Assembly (NCBI RefSeq): GCF_022539315.1
Contig: NC_066329.1
Location: forward strand, 5,927,072 to 5,991,071
Direction of reading: 5' to 3'
DNA length: 64,000 bases
DNA from: Serinus canaria
Lineage: Eukaryota > Chordata > Aves > Passeriformes > Fringillidae
Shown: positions 1 through 12,480 of the stretch, piece by piece
Layout of the letters: every line of letters begins with the position of its first letter
How positions within the stretch are numbered: the first letter of the stretch is position 1
Translations under genes and position numbers: made by a program
The notes under the pieces: generated by a model
Told to the model about the DNA's origin: nothing
The model's database searches: none
Seen by the model: only the letters and a program-made list of their open reading frames with translations

Positions 1-3000
1 TGGTTGCTAACTCAGCCACATTGCACACAGACTGTACAGCAGCCTTGTTTCACTGCTCATGAGCACAGATTAATGCAATTACCTTTATCAAAATAAATCC
101 CAAAGTTGTGCCTCTTGCTAACCTGTCACACTGTAGGTGGGGTCAATGATTGTACCATGGTGGCATCTGAATGTGCCCAGGGAGCTCAATGCCCAGGACT
201 GCATTCCCTTCACTTATGGGACATGGATTCTCTGAGTGGGAGTCTGGAGCAGCTGTAAGCCCAGTGGCACTTCCTGGATGCAAAGGGGATTTTAGCTGAG
301 AAAGTGCTTTTATTATTGTAAAAAATTAATGCAAAATGTCAAATATTTCACACCCAAACCGATACTGGCAAAATGCCAGAAATATTTGGGTTTCGCTTGG
401 CGTGTGAGTATAGTTGATCATCTGTAATTCAAAAGTTTTCATTTCAAAGGAAAGAGACAGTGTGTTGCAATAGACTTTGTAGTGATAAATATCAACTGTG
501 CCACTTCTCTCCCAAAAGGGATTTCCCACAGTTCTAGAGTAATATACAGTTCAAAAGGCCACACTGAGATTTATAGAGCTATACTTTCAAAAACTGGCAT
601 CCGAGGCGCTTTGCTCAGCTAAGGTGGATTTGACTTGCAGCCTTCACAGTTCTGCACAACTCAGAAAGCAGCCACAGGTGCAGGGTGCCAGCAGGCCTGA
701 GTGATTGGTGAATGTGTGGTGGTTGGGTCACTCAAAAATGTACAGGCAGTTAATCCAGAGAGTCCTCAGTTCTGTGACCAGATACTCTGGAAGCTTTCAA
801 ATGTACTTGGCCAACTTGTACATCTGGTCAGATTGGAGTAAATGGACAGAATTTCATTTAAATCAAGAGAGTTAGAGCAACTGATGGCAGCAGTGAATTT
901 AGCCCTCTCCGTGCACGTATTATAATTATAAAATGATCTATTTTTCTTCTTTTCTATTCTACTCCTGTTTATTCAATCATCTATTCTGTTCTCTTTAAAG
1001 CCCCACCCACATTCTAATCCACTTGCATAGCAATAATGTCCACTGAATGTCCCAAAACTCTTTCTAAGACATAGGAAAATTAGACAAAATTACAAAGAAA
1101 AACCACTTTATAGAATTGCCTGAATTCTCAACTTCATATAATGAATATACATTGACCCATTAGTGTTCTGCATATCTTCCATTGTTTAAAGATTTACAGA
1201 TAAATGGGGTGTCTGTCTATACCATTTACAGACTTCCCATCTAATTTTAACTGTGTGTCCTGAAGGACCTTGGGATGTGGGAATTTGGGAGCCATGTGGA
1301 ATGCTGTGGAATTTGGGAGCCATGTGGATTTGTTAAATGGATGGGCAGTAACTTTCAGTGGCAAATATGTGAATTCAAGCCTCTGTAAACAAAAGCATCA
1401 AGATTTTCAGTTTGTAGATTTTCAGACACTGGAGCAACACACAGAAGAGCAACAGGAGCTGTTTTTGAAGAACTTCACAAGAATTTCATACATAAAAAAT
1501 AGGATATAAACCAGGACTGCATAACATCTGACCAAGACCTTGTGTTGTCTGCCAAGAACTTTCTTTGACCCATCATGATGCTCTAGCAAACAGCTCTCTC
1601 TGGACTGAGCCCTCTCAGCTGCCTTCTTACCATAGTCCACAGCTGGGATGGCACCAAGCCTGCTCAGCACTGGCACACCTGGAAATTTGGTAACTCTCAA
1701 CCATTTAATTAGCTGGAAATCAAGAATGATTTTTGCTCTTGGTTAGTAGCTGCATGGCATGAAGAGCTGTCTTCCATCCCAGACTGAATGTGTTTGCAAA
1801 AGGCACATATGGAAACAGGGGGTGGCTGCTCTGCTCAATTTAGCACTTGTGAGACTCGAGCCAGATTGCTGGATCTTGTCTGGACTCTGCTGTCTGAAAA
1901 GAGCAAAAGTGGGGAGGCAGAGAAAGAGAGGGAGAGCTAAAGCACTAAGACATTGAGAAAACATGACCTGTGAGGAAAGGCTGAGGGAACTGTCTTCATT
2001 AAATTTAGAAAAGCAATGAGGGAAGCTGCAAGACTCCAAACATGGAAATGGTGTTTCTATTTTATATTTGCACTTTAAAATCATCACTCCTTAGGTACAC
2101 TAACACAGGATAAGAGATAGTGGGCTAATTTATAGCAAAGGGCACTATGTTAAATAGTGAGGCTTCATTTTTGAGTGTGTGGATATTTGCTGAGGAAAAA
2201 TACAATATAAAGATATAAAGATAAATACAATAAAAAGATATATATATCTTTATCTCCTGAAACTGGGAAGGTCTTGGTTTCTAACATTATGAATTAACCC
2301 TTTCATGAAAACTCCAAAGCAATGAAACAATTTGTGTTCAAAATCATACTTAGAAAAAGACATTTTAGAGGCATGTCACCCTCAAACCCACAGTAAGCAA
2401 TTCTTTATCTGTATTTGGCAGAACAATCAGATTATCCAATTAGTTTATAAGAGTGTCAGTGTTGTGCCATTCCACCTCTCACATATCTATTGGCTGATCT
2501 ATTCTGATTATGCCCTATCAGAATCACAATGATACTTAGTTTACAACACACATGGCACCACTTGAAAGATACACACTGATATTGGGAATAATGTGTAAAA
2601 TGGTTATTGTCATAAAATTGAGCTTATTCCCATTCCTCAGCAGCAAACACTGTAAAAAGTACTTTCAAAAAGTCTATCAAACAGCTCTACTTCCACAGCG
2701 ACTCTGAACATTTGAAGCTGAGAATTGAAATAAATATTAAATTTCTTACAAAATTTGCTTTACAAAAGAAGTTTGACATTTTATTCAATCTTTATTAAAA
2801 GCCATCCAGACAAATACTAAGAACCTAGCATTGCAGGATAAATCATATTGGGCACAGATGAGAAATGTGCAGAGATTAAAACCAATTTGCCACTGTTCCA
2901 GGCACTGAGGATGAATCCTGCTCTGACTGAAGTTGCAGATAGCAGGCCCTGGATTTCAATGAGATAATAATTTGATCCATGCGATTGCTTCTGTCTCTTG

Positions 3001-3358
3001 CTTTGATATTTCCGTAATTGCCTCTTCTTCTTTTAATCCAAAACAACTGAGATAGAAAAGAAAAGCCACATATGTTTTTATAAGAAAAGGGCAGTACTTA
3101 GCATTAAAAAAATGTTTCATCAAAGGTGCAACCATTTAAAATGCAAAACAGAGACTAGAGAGGAGACAAATTCAAGTTCTTAGGGTTTTTATTTAAGATC
3201 TTTCAAGTATTCATTTGCCAGGGATACTTGTTTAATTTTTTTAATGTATTCAGTTAGTCATATTCGGTTCTCTTTTATGTCCACTTCTCATGAATCACTT
3301 GACAGATGGACTTCTACAAGCACATCCCCTTGGGGAAAGTAAATTTTAAGTGATAATA
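1..3358. other. Intergenic DNA, no gene seen
   Basis: AT-rich sequence with only short reading frames that lack family motifs. It contains a 28-bp tandem duplication (1280-1328) and a small AT palindrome around 2234-2251. I see no exon, RNA gene or intact mobile element. Confidence 0.6.
1280..1328. repeat. 28-bp partial tandem duplication
   Basis: The 21-bp string starting GGAATTTGGGAGCC occurs at 1280-1300 and again at 1308-1328, offset by 28 bp. It is a simple local duplication with no associated gene. Confidence 0.85.
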
Positions 3359-3440
3359 GGAACATAAGACATGCCATCCTGGATCAGTGCAAAGGTCTAG
3401 CTCGTCCATACCCCAGATCCATCAGTAGCCAAGAGCAGTA
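3359..3440 (+). repeat. Old interspersed repeat fragment
   Basis: The stretch begins GGAACATAAGACATGCCAT and continues with CTGGATCAG and CAAAGGTC. This is the pattern of a widespread sauropsid interspersed repeat (ACATAAGAATGGCCATACTGG-type, seen in turtles and crocodilians). The identification rests on recall of that pattern; family and boundaries are uncertain. Confidence 0.45.
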
Positions 3441-6400
3441 TATTAGATTTTAACAGTAATAACTTTGATCTTTCAGTGAGTATTAAGCTGGTGACTAAGC
3501 AGAAAATCAAAAGGGATCCCAAGAGCAGAACACTCCCAAACTCAGGAGAAAGAGCAGGTGAGGCCATTTCTGGCTGTGTCTCCCAGGGAGCAGGCCCCAG
3601 CACAGGGCACAGCACAGGGCAAACCTGTGCCCCAATGGCACCCACTGGATTGGTTCTCCTGCCCAGCCAGATACAATGGCTTGGGGAACTGGGCAGTTGT
3701 TCTGTAAAATGGAAGTGTATAATTCAACTCCAGCAACAGGAATGAAACATGGGAAAAGAAATGGCTGGAGGGGGAACAATGCAGGTTGAACACCAGGAGA
3801 CCAGGGCAGGGGCAGTTTGATGCTGGCTTGGGGAGTAGTTCTACCAAAAGGGATGGTTTGGGTTTAGGAACTTGGACTTGCCCACAGTACCAATATTGGC
3901 AATGCCTAAAACCTGTTCTCTCGTTTCCAGAGTCAGAGCTCCACTTGTTCCTGTGAGATTCTAGTTAAAGGTTCTCAAGATTTAGCTCATCTTTAATTGC
4001 TGCTGTCTCAATTAAACTGCTTCTGTGATAATAACAGCCCCCCGGAGCCCCAACAGGAACTCAAACACACTGTGAGTAAATTAAATAATTGTGTAAATTA
4101 AAAAGTTTATATCTACTGATTATTGCATTTTATTGATTAAAATCTATATATAGAGCACGTACTTTTTATAAACTTTCTACTTTAGAAAATCTTATAAAAA
4201 AGGTGTTTAGCCTGCCAAAAATCTGCAAGGATCACTAATAATTTGTTGATCAGCATAAGGTTCATTACATCTATGTACCTCATTATCTGATTAATTCAGA
4301 GGCAGGTTTGTAATCAGTGATGAAATGTTTAAGATTATACAGCTCTGGCCTCCACAACCTCCTGCAGCTCATTAGAAAAGGTAATCAGATAGAATTTTCC
4401 ACCATGCTGTTTATTGTAGTCCTAATGGTAGACAATCACTTTAAAATTACACACTTAGCAGGTAATTTCTAAAAGTCATAAGCCATGGAAGCTCTGTTCT
4501 CCCTAGGCTCTCTGTCTTTCTTTAATAGGGTAAGGTAAGCAATGGAGAATTGTTAGAATTTGGAGACCTGTTTTGCAATATAGAATACAATGTAAATGCT
4601 GCTGAAAAGTTATTTTTGTCTTTACCATGTTTCTTGTCACTGGGGAGCCCTTTCAGAGATCATGTCTGATGAGTTTGATTTAAAACTTAGATGGTTTCCT
4701 ACTTTTTGATTTGATTATTTGAAGCATTAAGAACTTTCTTCATGTCCTCTTATTTTAAGAATGAATAGCATTAATAAAAAAACAACTTCTTGATCTTGGG
4801 GTCTCACAGATCAGTCATAGACACTGTTGTGCTGGACCTTTCTGAAGTCACTGGTATGATCTGAAGGAAAATGATGACAATATTTAGTGACAAAGAACTA
4901 GAAATTAAGGTGACTTAAAATGTAAAGTATTCTTAAATTTTTAATAATTAAATCTCTGGGAACTATGAGAAGAAACAGCAGAAGTTGACAGTCATCACTT
5001 GCTGTGGCAATACTTCTGCCACTCCTGGTTTTCTGAAAGAGAACTGGAGAATGTCAACCCCTGAGAAGCACTGCTATTCCACCTGCTATGGAAAAGGTCC
5101 TTTAGGTAAAGCAAGTGTGCAGAATCATGGACTGGGAGCCAGATGCAAGGTAGCAGAACAATTCCTCTGGCTCATTCCATGCTTTCTCAATCATGTGGAG
5201 TAAAGTCTACTTGTGGTTTGTCTGTCATATGTGTTACTCCCTTATTTTAACATGAAAGGATGGGCTCCCTGGGACTGGACAGGCACCCATTGAGGCAGGG
5301 GCTGGAGGCATCTGTCCCCTTGCACGTAGCCAGAATTTAAGCCATTACAGAATGGAGGATGCCATTTTGACTGGGGGCATGCTTTTGTTTATGTGGGGGA
5401 AATAAGTCACAAAAGGATTTCTTTTCTTTAGTGATTTATTGTAAGAAGATCCAATCTAAACTTTCCCTGCCAAACCATGTTCATCACATCTCTACCTACA
5501 GGCAATAAGGAGTAAAGGCATATCCACTGAACACCATGAAGAAGACAAGTAACACAAGACATGACTAACAAAAGACATATCTAACACAAATTCATTCTTT
5601 TGCCAGCCAGCATGCTCCAAATTTGCCATCCTGAAGGGCTGGGTCCTGCTTTGTGGATCTGTCTTCTTGTCACAGTCTGTGAAGAAGCGGCAAGTTGCCA
5701 ATGCCAGCTGTATGTCCTTCTTCTGCATGGATGTGACAGCTTAACAGTTGTGCTTGGGTCACAGGAACAAAATGTGCTGTGCATGAAAGGTCAAGGGTAA
5801 AAGTCATAGCAAAGTGTATCCCCTTCATCCCCTGGATGACACTCCTGCCTCTTGGTTAGAGCATTAGGGGGTTTGAAATACTGGAACTATAAAACGTGGG
5901 TTAATGTTATGTCTTCACAGGGTCTGCTCCCTCAAACTGAGCCTAGGGTAGAGGAGAGAAGGGCACCCATCAGTGCATCCAGCCTGTCAGCTTTGCTGTA
6001 CAAGAGCATTTCTTGCAGTGGGGCAAACACGAGTGTGGGGGCTCCAGTCCTGGGATTACCTCGGGACCACCATGTGGACTGTCGTGTGTTTGTGGCAGAG
6101 CCACTCAGCCCTGGGCATTGTGCAGTCCTGTGTTCCCAACGGGCTGGACCTATTGCTAGTAGGGGAAAGTATCAAAGTGTTTGAAGGACTGGAAACTCTC
6201 TAGAGTTTATATGCTGTAAGAAGAGCTGCAGTGTAGCACACTGATGAATAGCAAGTGTTTTGCTTTTAAAGTTCCTTTTTAAAATCCCCTGAAGGCGACC
6301 CTGGTGCCACAGAGAAGGGACATGCGGAGCACGGCCGGACTCGAGGGACGCGGGGTGCTCGTTCCCCGGGCTCTGCTGCCACCTATTGGTGTCCCTACAG

Positions 6401-7139
6401 CCCCGAGCAGCCTCGGGAACCGCTCCCTGACGGGGCTCCGGGAGCAGCTGCTCCCTTTCCCCTTTTTGTTGGATAAACAGGGGCTCACGGGCTGTCTGAG
6501 ACAGCCGGCAGTAAGGAACAAAGGGCAGGTTTATGCCAGCACTAAGGTGAAGTTTCCTGCATTCTATACCTCGCTGTAAAACCACCTAAGGTTCACAAAT
6601 TGAAAAGATTTTAAAATCACCTTCTAAATTACTGATAGAGCTTTAGGTACTTTAGGCAGGCCAGAAGCCAGACCAGCTCCTGGGCAGTGTGAATGTGCAG
6701 CATATCACTGGCACTCAAGTGTCCCCACCTCTGGGAGGATCAGAGTGACTTCACACAAATCAGCAGAACCCACACTAGACCTTGTCAGTTTTCATCTGCA
6801 AAATCCCCTTCCCATCAAAGAGATTAATTTGTGAGTTAACTGTGAAACTAAACACACTGCAAGGGCAAGATAACTCTCATCAGGTTTTACAAGTTTACCC
6901 TTCACTAAATAGTGGGTTTAAAAGCAAATGTTGAAAAACAAGAAATATGTTGCTTTAAGTAAGCCTGTATCACAAGAAAACCATCTCCAACATTCATGTT
7001 TGCAAAACTCAAACACAAAACACATTTGTATCTCAAACCAAATATTGAGATAGATACAAAAACCAACAACGCTTCAACAACTAGTAAACTTCCACTGGTC
7101 TAAACAAATAAACATATTAAATAATGCTATTTGAATTTA
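3441..7139. other. Intergenic DNA with one small CpG patch
   Basis: No coding exon is recognisable. The only base-composition change is a GC/CpG-rich patch at about 6290-6500. The reading frames here have no family motifs and look like chance ORFs. The C-terminal half of the RIMBP3-like pseudogene would be expected on the minus strand here, but I find no SH3 II or SH3 III remnants. Confidence 0.5.
6290..6500. promoter_or_regulatory. Isolated CpG patch with CTCF-like site
   Basis: A short CpG-rich island lies in otherwise AT-rich DNA. It includes TGCCACCTATTGG at 6377-6389, one mismatch from the core of the CTCF consensus (YGCCMYCTRSTGG). No exon is recognised next to it. A boundary or enhancer role is inference only. 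Confidence 0.3.
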
Positions 7140-8466
7140 AATATTTGAATGTTCACTTATTTTAAAATACTCCACATAAAATGTAGCTGTGAGCCACCCT
7201 TTATACCATTCCTTTGGAAGATCCTTGGGCATTGTTACCAGCTGATATAGAAAATGTTCACTGATGATGAAGGGCTGGAGTAACAAATCCCATTGGTGCT
7301 GAGGTTTGCTCCTGCTGCTCTTGGTTAATGAGTCATTTCACATCTTGAGGTCACACTTCCACTTTTGCTCTTTGCTGAGGGCTGAGTTGCAAGCTTTGAA
7401 CACAGACCAGTGGATCTCTCCCTCATGGCATGCACCTTTCATCAGGGTACACAGTGTGTAAATAATTGCTGCTTGGTATCCAAGTGACCTCTGTTGAAAC
7501 AGGATGATGTTCCTAAGTCTTAAATATTTTGGACCTATTTGGAAGTCTCTCCCTACTGGTGTGTTGCCTCTAACAGTAATTTCCTTTTTATATTACACTT
7601 TGAAGTAGAGTTTGGTAGGTATGACTTTTCAAAATCAAGTCTTCAATCACTGCTTGAGTCTCTGAGCTGACTGGCGACAGAAACCACATTTAATATCTAC
7701 ACAGCCAGCACAAGTGGAGGCTCCCAGCCAACAACAATACTTCTTCCAAATTGTTTGACTAAAGAGAGATTTCTTGGATAAGGTACTGACACATGATTAA
7801 GGGGAATCTCTGTATCTCCAGGTCTATCAGCCAACACAATGACACAGATTTCTTTGTCAAGACCATCCCTTTTTCCTCCATTGCTCATGCTTCTGCTGCA
7901 AAATCTCACTTCATGATCTGCATTCTGCAAGAGCTCCCTTGGCTATGGAGGCTCAGTGCTCACCATGTCACCCTTTGAAACTTCTATCACACTAGAGGGG
8001 ACCTGTTCTCCTCTGCCCTCTGTCACCTCTCCCTCAAATCAACCATCCTCATCCAAGCCTCAAAGGCTGTAAGCCACTTCTGCAGTAGTTAGAGGAAGCT
8101 CTACTTCAGGCTGCTCCTTAGGTCCATCATAGCCATGTTGAGCTAAAAATACTCCAAATTTTGCAGCCTATTGCCTTAAAGACTCTGGGGTTAAGGAACA
8201 CTTGTCTGTTACTGATTCCTGTGTCTCAGGAGGTTCATGTGAAAGGAGTCAGGACCTAAGTGCCCTGAAAGTGATCTCGTGTCACTACCTGTCTCTTTCT
8301 TCCAGCTGTTGGGCAGTAGAAGATGTTCAATGTCCTTGTGCTGCTTTGCCTCCTGCCACACTTTGAGAGCTTCCCACCCTCTAAGGCAGTTCTTATTTTG
8401 AAGAACACTCCACAGTCCCTCCAGGTCCTTTAGGTCTCTCTGGAGGTGATTGTCCTCAACTATCAC
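7140..8466 (-). pseudogene. RIMBP3: RIMBP3-like pseudogene (SH3 and two FN3 segments)
   Basis: Reading the minus strand from high to low coordinates gives the domain order of RIM-binding proteins. About 8209-8466 has a charged stretch (VEDNHLQRDLKDLEGLW) that may be the end of the coiled-coil region. About 7970-8155 is an SH3 domain: VFLAQ at its start, PEVELPLTTAE, then LDEDG, FEGE and a VPSSVIE end where the family has VPSNFVE. About 7697-7790 starts the first fibronectin-III domain (NLSLVKQF, VVGWEPP), which continues in another frame at 7591-7660 (TQAVIEDLILKSHTY). About 7430-7500 holds the second FN3 (TEVTWIPSSNYLHTV), continuing at 7160-7232 (LPKEWYKGWLTATF). In-frame stops lie at 8168-8170, 8060-8062, 8039-8041 and 7697-7699, and several frame changes are needed, so it cannot encode a protein. 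The segments are contiguous without introns, as in the intronless RIMBP3. Mammalian RIMBP3 copies sit near HIC2/UBE2L3. The RIMBP family is clear; assignment to RIMBP3 rather than RIMBP1/2 rests on location and lack of introns. Confidence 0.78.
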
Positions 8467-9420
8467 AGCTGCTCAGGGTTTTTTTTCAGAGAGAAATGGT
8501 CTTTTTCACTGTGATATTCAGAGTTTCTAGCATCATGGGACCTGTCTCTGATTCAGGGTGATAGAAGCTAAAGAAGCATGAATGGAAAGGAGCATAAAGT
8601 TCATGGTGTTATTGTTGTAACACTTTGTGCTTTCCCCTCTCCATCTCTAGACCAGTTTCCAGCATCAAAGGGGACTTCATGCATTTAGTTTTTTATTAAG
8701 AAATATTGCATTCAAGGGGAAAGACATCTGTATAGGACAGAATCACTTTAATATATTCATGACACACAAAATGCAGGAGGAAGACAATGTGTTTATAATT
8801 CTACAATAGATACTTACTAGACAAACCAAATGTCAGATGACAATCATCATACATAATTAACTGCTTTAAAATACTTGCCATTAGAGATCTAAGAGACTGA
8901 AAAAACAAGAAAATCTACATAAAAACTTTAAATTGTTAGCCAGGAATAAAGGAGGGAGGATTGTCAACAGAATAACAAATCATGTCTTCTTTTTTTTTTT
9001 TAACCATTTTAGATGTAACAATTCCAATGGAGAGGCATATAATTATTTAAGGCATTAATAATTTTTTACTCTTATCTTTTACCTTTTTCCTTGCTCCTAG
9101 TGATTAATTTTGCCGTTGTGGATTACAGGTCCCTTTGATGTATTTTCAAGGTATTGGAACCCATTTGAAATCTGAATTCTGTCTATATTCTGGAAATCAT
9201 CCTATCCAAGGAATCCTAAATATCTGAAGTGTCCAGTTGGACCAGAACAGGTTGAAGTTTTCAGGCTGGACCAGAGGCCCACCTATGCCACCCCTCTGTC
9301 ACTGTCCATGGCAGGGGATTATGGTTCATTTAGGGACCACCATGCAAGCCAACAGTCTGTCACCTCACACTTCCAGGTACCCATAATTATGACCAGGCAC
9401 TAATTGAAGATGTTAGATGA
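8467..9420. other. Intergenic DNA, possible further pseudogene decay
   Basis: The N-terminal coiled-coil half of the RIMBP3-like gene would be expected on the minus strand here. I could not find convincing remnants. A T-run lies at about 8990-9001. Nothing else is supported. Confidence 0.45.
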
Positions 9421-9960
9421 TTATTCCATGCCTATTCTCTTTTTTAATTCATGTATAGACCTGTTACCCAGTTTGACTCGTTTCCTTTTGAACCTGCTGA
9501 CTGCTGCCTTTACTACAGCCTGTGGTAGGGAGTTCCAAGCATGAATTACCTGCTGTGGAAAAAGGCCCTGTCTTTGGGCAGTTTGTAATGCCTGAGCAGT
9601 CTCTGTGTGTGTACCTTCATTCCAGTCTGACAAATAACAGCTTCATATCATCTCAGCCCCTGCTTTTATCATTTCATAAGCCTTTAACATAATTTCTCAG
9701 CCTCCTCCCCTGCAGGTGGAAGAGCCTCAGCCACTTTAACCTCTCTCAGTATATCACTGTTGCATTTTCTTGATCACCACCTCTGCCCTTCTCTTTACCT
9801 TCCCTGGTTCTGTTGTTCTTGTGGTGCAGTGACATCTCCCACTCATAAGCACAATGTGGGGATACCAAGGTTTCATACAACTAAATTGTTCTTATTATTT
9901 CCTCTTCCCTTCAGTTTTCATGAGGTTTGTTTTCTTTCAGATGGCCATTCCATAACAGTA
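9421..9960 (-). mobile_element. Decayed CR1-like LINE fragment (ORF2 C-terminus)
   Basis: On the minus strand a 70-codon open stretch (9421-9633) contains HAWNSLPQAVVKAA followed by a basic SRFKRKR run. This is the pattern at the C-terminus of CR1/L3-clade LINE reverse-transcriptase ORFs (WNxLPxxVVxAxSxxxFKxxLD). The plus-strand text upstream of it (about 9690-9830, with CTCTGCCCTTCTCTTTACC) resembles the reverse complement of old sauropsid CR1 sequence. It is a dead, truncated copy. Family level is moderately sure; the subfamily and exact ends are not. Confidence 0.55.
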
Positions 9961-10012
9961 AAGTAGCCAGGAGAATTTTTTCTAAAGTTTTCAGCCATTG
10001 AGCTCTTGTGGC

Positions 10013-10675
10013 TCACTTGTTCACAAAGTCTGTTTGCACAGTTTCTTTTTTAGAAGTGGAACAGTTATGTTGCTTTAAAAAGTGGAAATGTGATAGAAAG
10101 TTATCTTTGGCAGAGGGCAGGCAGAAGTATAGTGTCCAATCTTTTGAAGATATTGCAGGATAAACACTAAAACCTGCATTCTGGACACTTTTAAGTGTCA
10201 AGTAAAATAATGGATACAACCTAGAAACCACACCAAAAGGCAAGTTTAAAAATGCAGAACCATCTTCCAAACTATGTAACAAATGGCCTGGATTTTGCTG
10301 CTGACAGAAGAGTATGAGGTATAATTGATGAAATTCTGTCTGAAAAGAAATTCCTGCTGCTTCTCCAGGACTGTACAACAGCATGTCCTGACTCAGTAAG
10401 TGGCACCCAGGTGAGATCCAGGACTGGGAGTACAACTGCACTCCTTGCTCATGCACAAGATGCACAGGAGTGTTGGCACCATCAGATCTGCCCAGGATCC
10501 AGCCTAGCCCAGGCACTGGGAGGATCCAGGGTACTGGCAGCAGGCATGGGAGATGTGCCCAGTTCTGGGTAAACTTCTCAAACACTGCTGTAATAAATGA
10601 TTTCAACATTAAGTGTCCATCTGTGAGGACAGCTCCACTCAACACCAATTTCTTGAGAGCTGGCTGGGCTGTCAT
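10013..10675 (-). other. Unrecognised 220-codon ORF
   Basis: An uninterrupted ATG-to-stop frame of 220 codons lies in fairly AT-rich intergenic DNA. The product is rich in Leu, Pro, Ser and His, with hydrophobic patches near residues 40-60, but I recognise no domain, signal peptide or catalytic motif. It lies about 1.9 kb upstream of the UBE2L3 island on the opposite strand and beyond the 5' side of the RIMBP3-like relic, without the coiled-coil character expected of RIMBP3. A chance ORF is the default explanation; a lineage-specific or lncRNA-borne ORF is possible. Confidence 0.2.
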
Positions 10676-12480
10676 TGGTTATAGTGTGGGTGGTATTTTT
10701 GTCTTGTTAAAGGAAATGCAGATTATCTTATAATTATCCCAGCTACTTCTGACACTCTCTTACAAGCTGTAAATTCATGGATTAAAACTATAGATAGTAA
10801 TTTCAGAATTCCCCGTGGTGCTTCAAATACTCTCTGGTGTATGGTGGCTCTGTGTCTCAATGCAGGTATAGAAGAGGGTCAGCGTAATTGTATTTTGGGG
10901 GAAAAGATCTATAGAGAACATGCAAAGACATATGGTAGTCTTGGAAAACTATGCAGTCAAATAAAGATGAGCTGAAGATATAAATAGAGTTTTGGCAAAT
11001 AAAGAAATCAGGATAGTATCTGGAGCAGCTTGTTTTTCATATTTGTAGACATCTGGATCATCAGTTGTAAGAACTCTTCTTCCAAGTTACCATGGTATCA
11101 GATTTAGGTATTTATGCATTTCACAATCATAGAATCTGAACTAGCTCTTTTATCAGATGTCAGCATTTTTAAATCTTCATCACCAGCATCCCACTTCAGC
11201 AGCACATCAAGAATCCTCAGAGAGTCTCTGCAGCTTCTGGTTTCTCACAGCCTGTGCCTGCCTGGCACGTGTGTAACTTTACCCAGTCAGCATAGGCTCT
11301 CTTTGCATCTCTCCACTACTTCCCCACAAGGGTCTGCCTCTTTCAGCTTCCTCTGAGTCCATTTTCCTGGAGTAAAATGAATCCAAAATCTTTACATATC
11401 CAATAGAATAAAGTTATCATGATCATCAAATATATTTAATAATTATTTACAAACTATTTCATAATATGCATGTGAAGTAGGTGAGGATTAAGGTGTTTCC
11501 TATAGGTGTAGTATAGCTTATTTAATTAACAAATGTTGATTGAGTTTTGTAGCAATAAGCACTATATTCATGTAAATATTGATTAGCAAATAGCTTATTC
11601 AAGGACTAATTTTAAGATTATAATCCTGTGCTTCATAATTAAAAACTTGTTGCTTTGTTACAAGTTTTTGAAAGCTTGTAATAAGCACATTTGCTTTTTC
11701 AGGTTGTAGAAGTCTGTAGTTTATTTTAGAGCTTAGAACTTTGTTGGTGACTTGTTCTGTAGAACAAGTGTTAGATCAAGTGAGGACATTAACTAACACA
11801 AGGGTGAGGGAAAGGGGAATTGAGGCCACACATCCCGCAGTCCTGGAGTAATTCCCGAGTACATTGGGTCAATGGAGAAGGTTTTAGGGATCAAGTCAGG
11901 TACCTGAACACAGATGTCTGGTGGCGTTTTAGATGTGATGTAGTAACTTATGTCCCATGTCCATGTAGTGACTTAAATCTGCCAGCCCTGTGTCTTGGAT
12001 ACCTGAGGACACCTGCACTGCTGCTGGATCCTGACCATCGGAGCTGGGAGCAGCTGCACTAAGGGCTAAAAGCACATGGCAGATGGCAGGACTAATCGCT
12101 GCTGACGGTGGATGGCTCCTCTCCCACAGCACTTTTCCGTCACAGAGCGCGGCCGGGCACTGCGAGCAGGATGAGGCTGGACTGGGCTGCTCAAGGACAG
12201 CTAAGGCCAAGGGAGGTTTCATCTGAGACCAGCAGAGCTGAGGGTGCTTCTGTGGTCAGATGGCTCCTTGAGTATTGCCCTTCCCTCTCCCTTCAGAGTG
12301 TTTGAAGAAACTAAGAAATAACACTTATGAAGGGCTCTGAAAAGAACGTGGGCTTCTTTAGGAAAGCCTGTGACTACAAGCGGTTGTAGCCACCAGTGAG
12401 GAAGATGGTACCGAATTTGGGGGATAAACAGTAGATAGAAAAAGGCACAGCAACACTTTTAAATCAGTGACTGGTGATTG
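10676..12480. other. Intergenic DNA upstream of UBE2L3
   Basis: AT-rich sequence with no exon that I can support. A small inverted repeat (ACTTGTTCT / AGAACAAGT) lies at about 11750-11770. GC content starts to rise near 12050 toward the UBE2L3 island. Confidence 0.5.

Noticed and set aside
11750..11770. TGTTCT and AGAACA half-sites suggesting a steroid response element
   Set aside because: The half-sites are in the everted order (TGTTCT then AGAACA), not the AGAACA-N3-TGTTCT palindrome; it is only a small inverted repeat.
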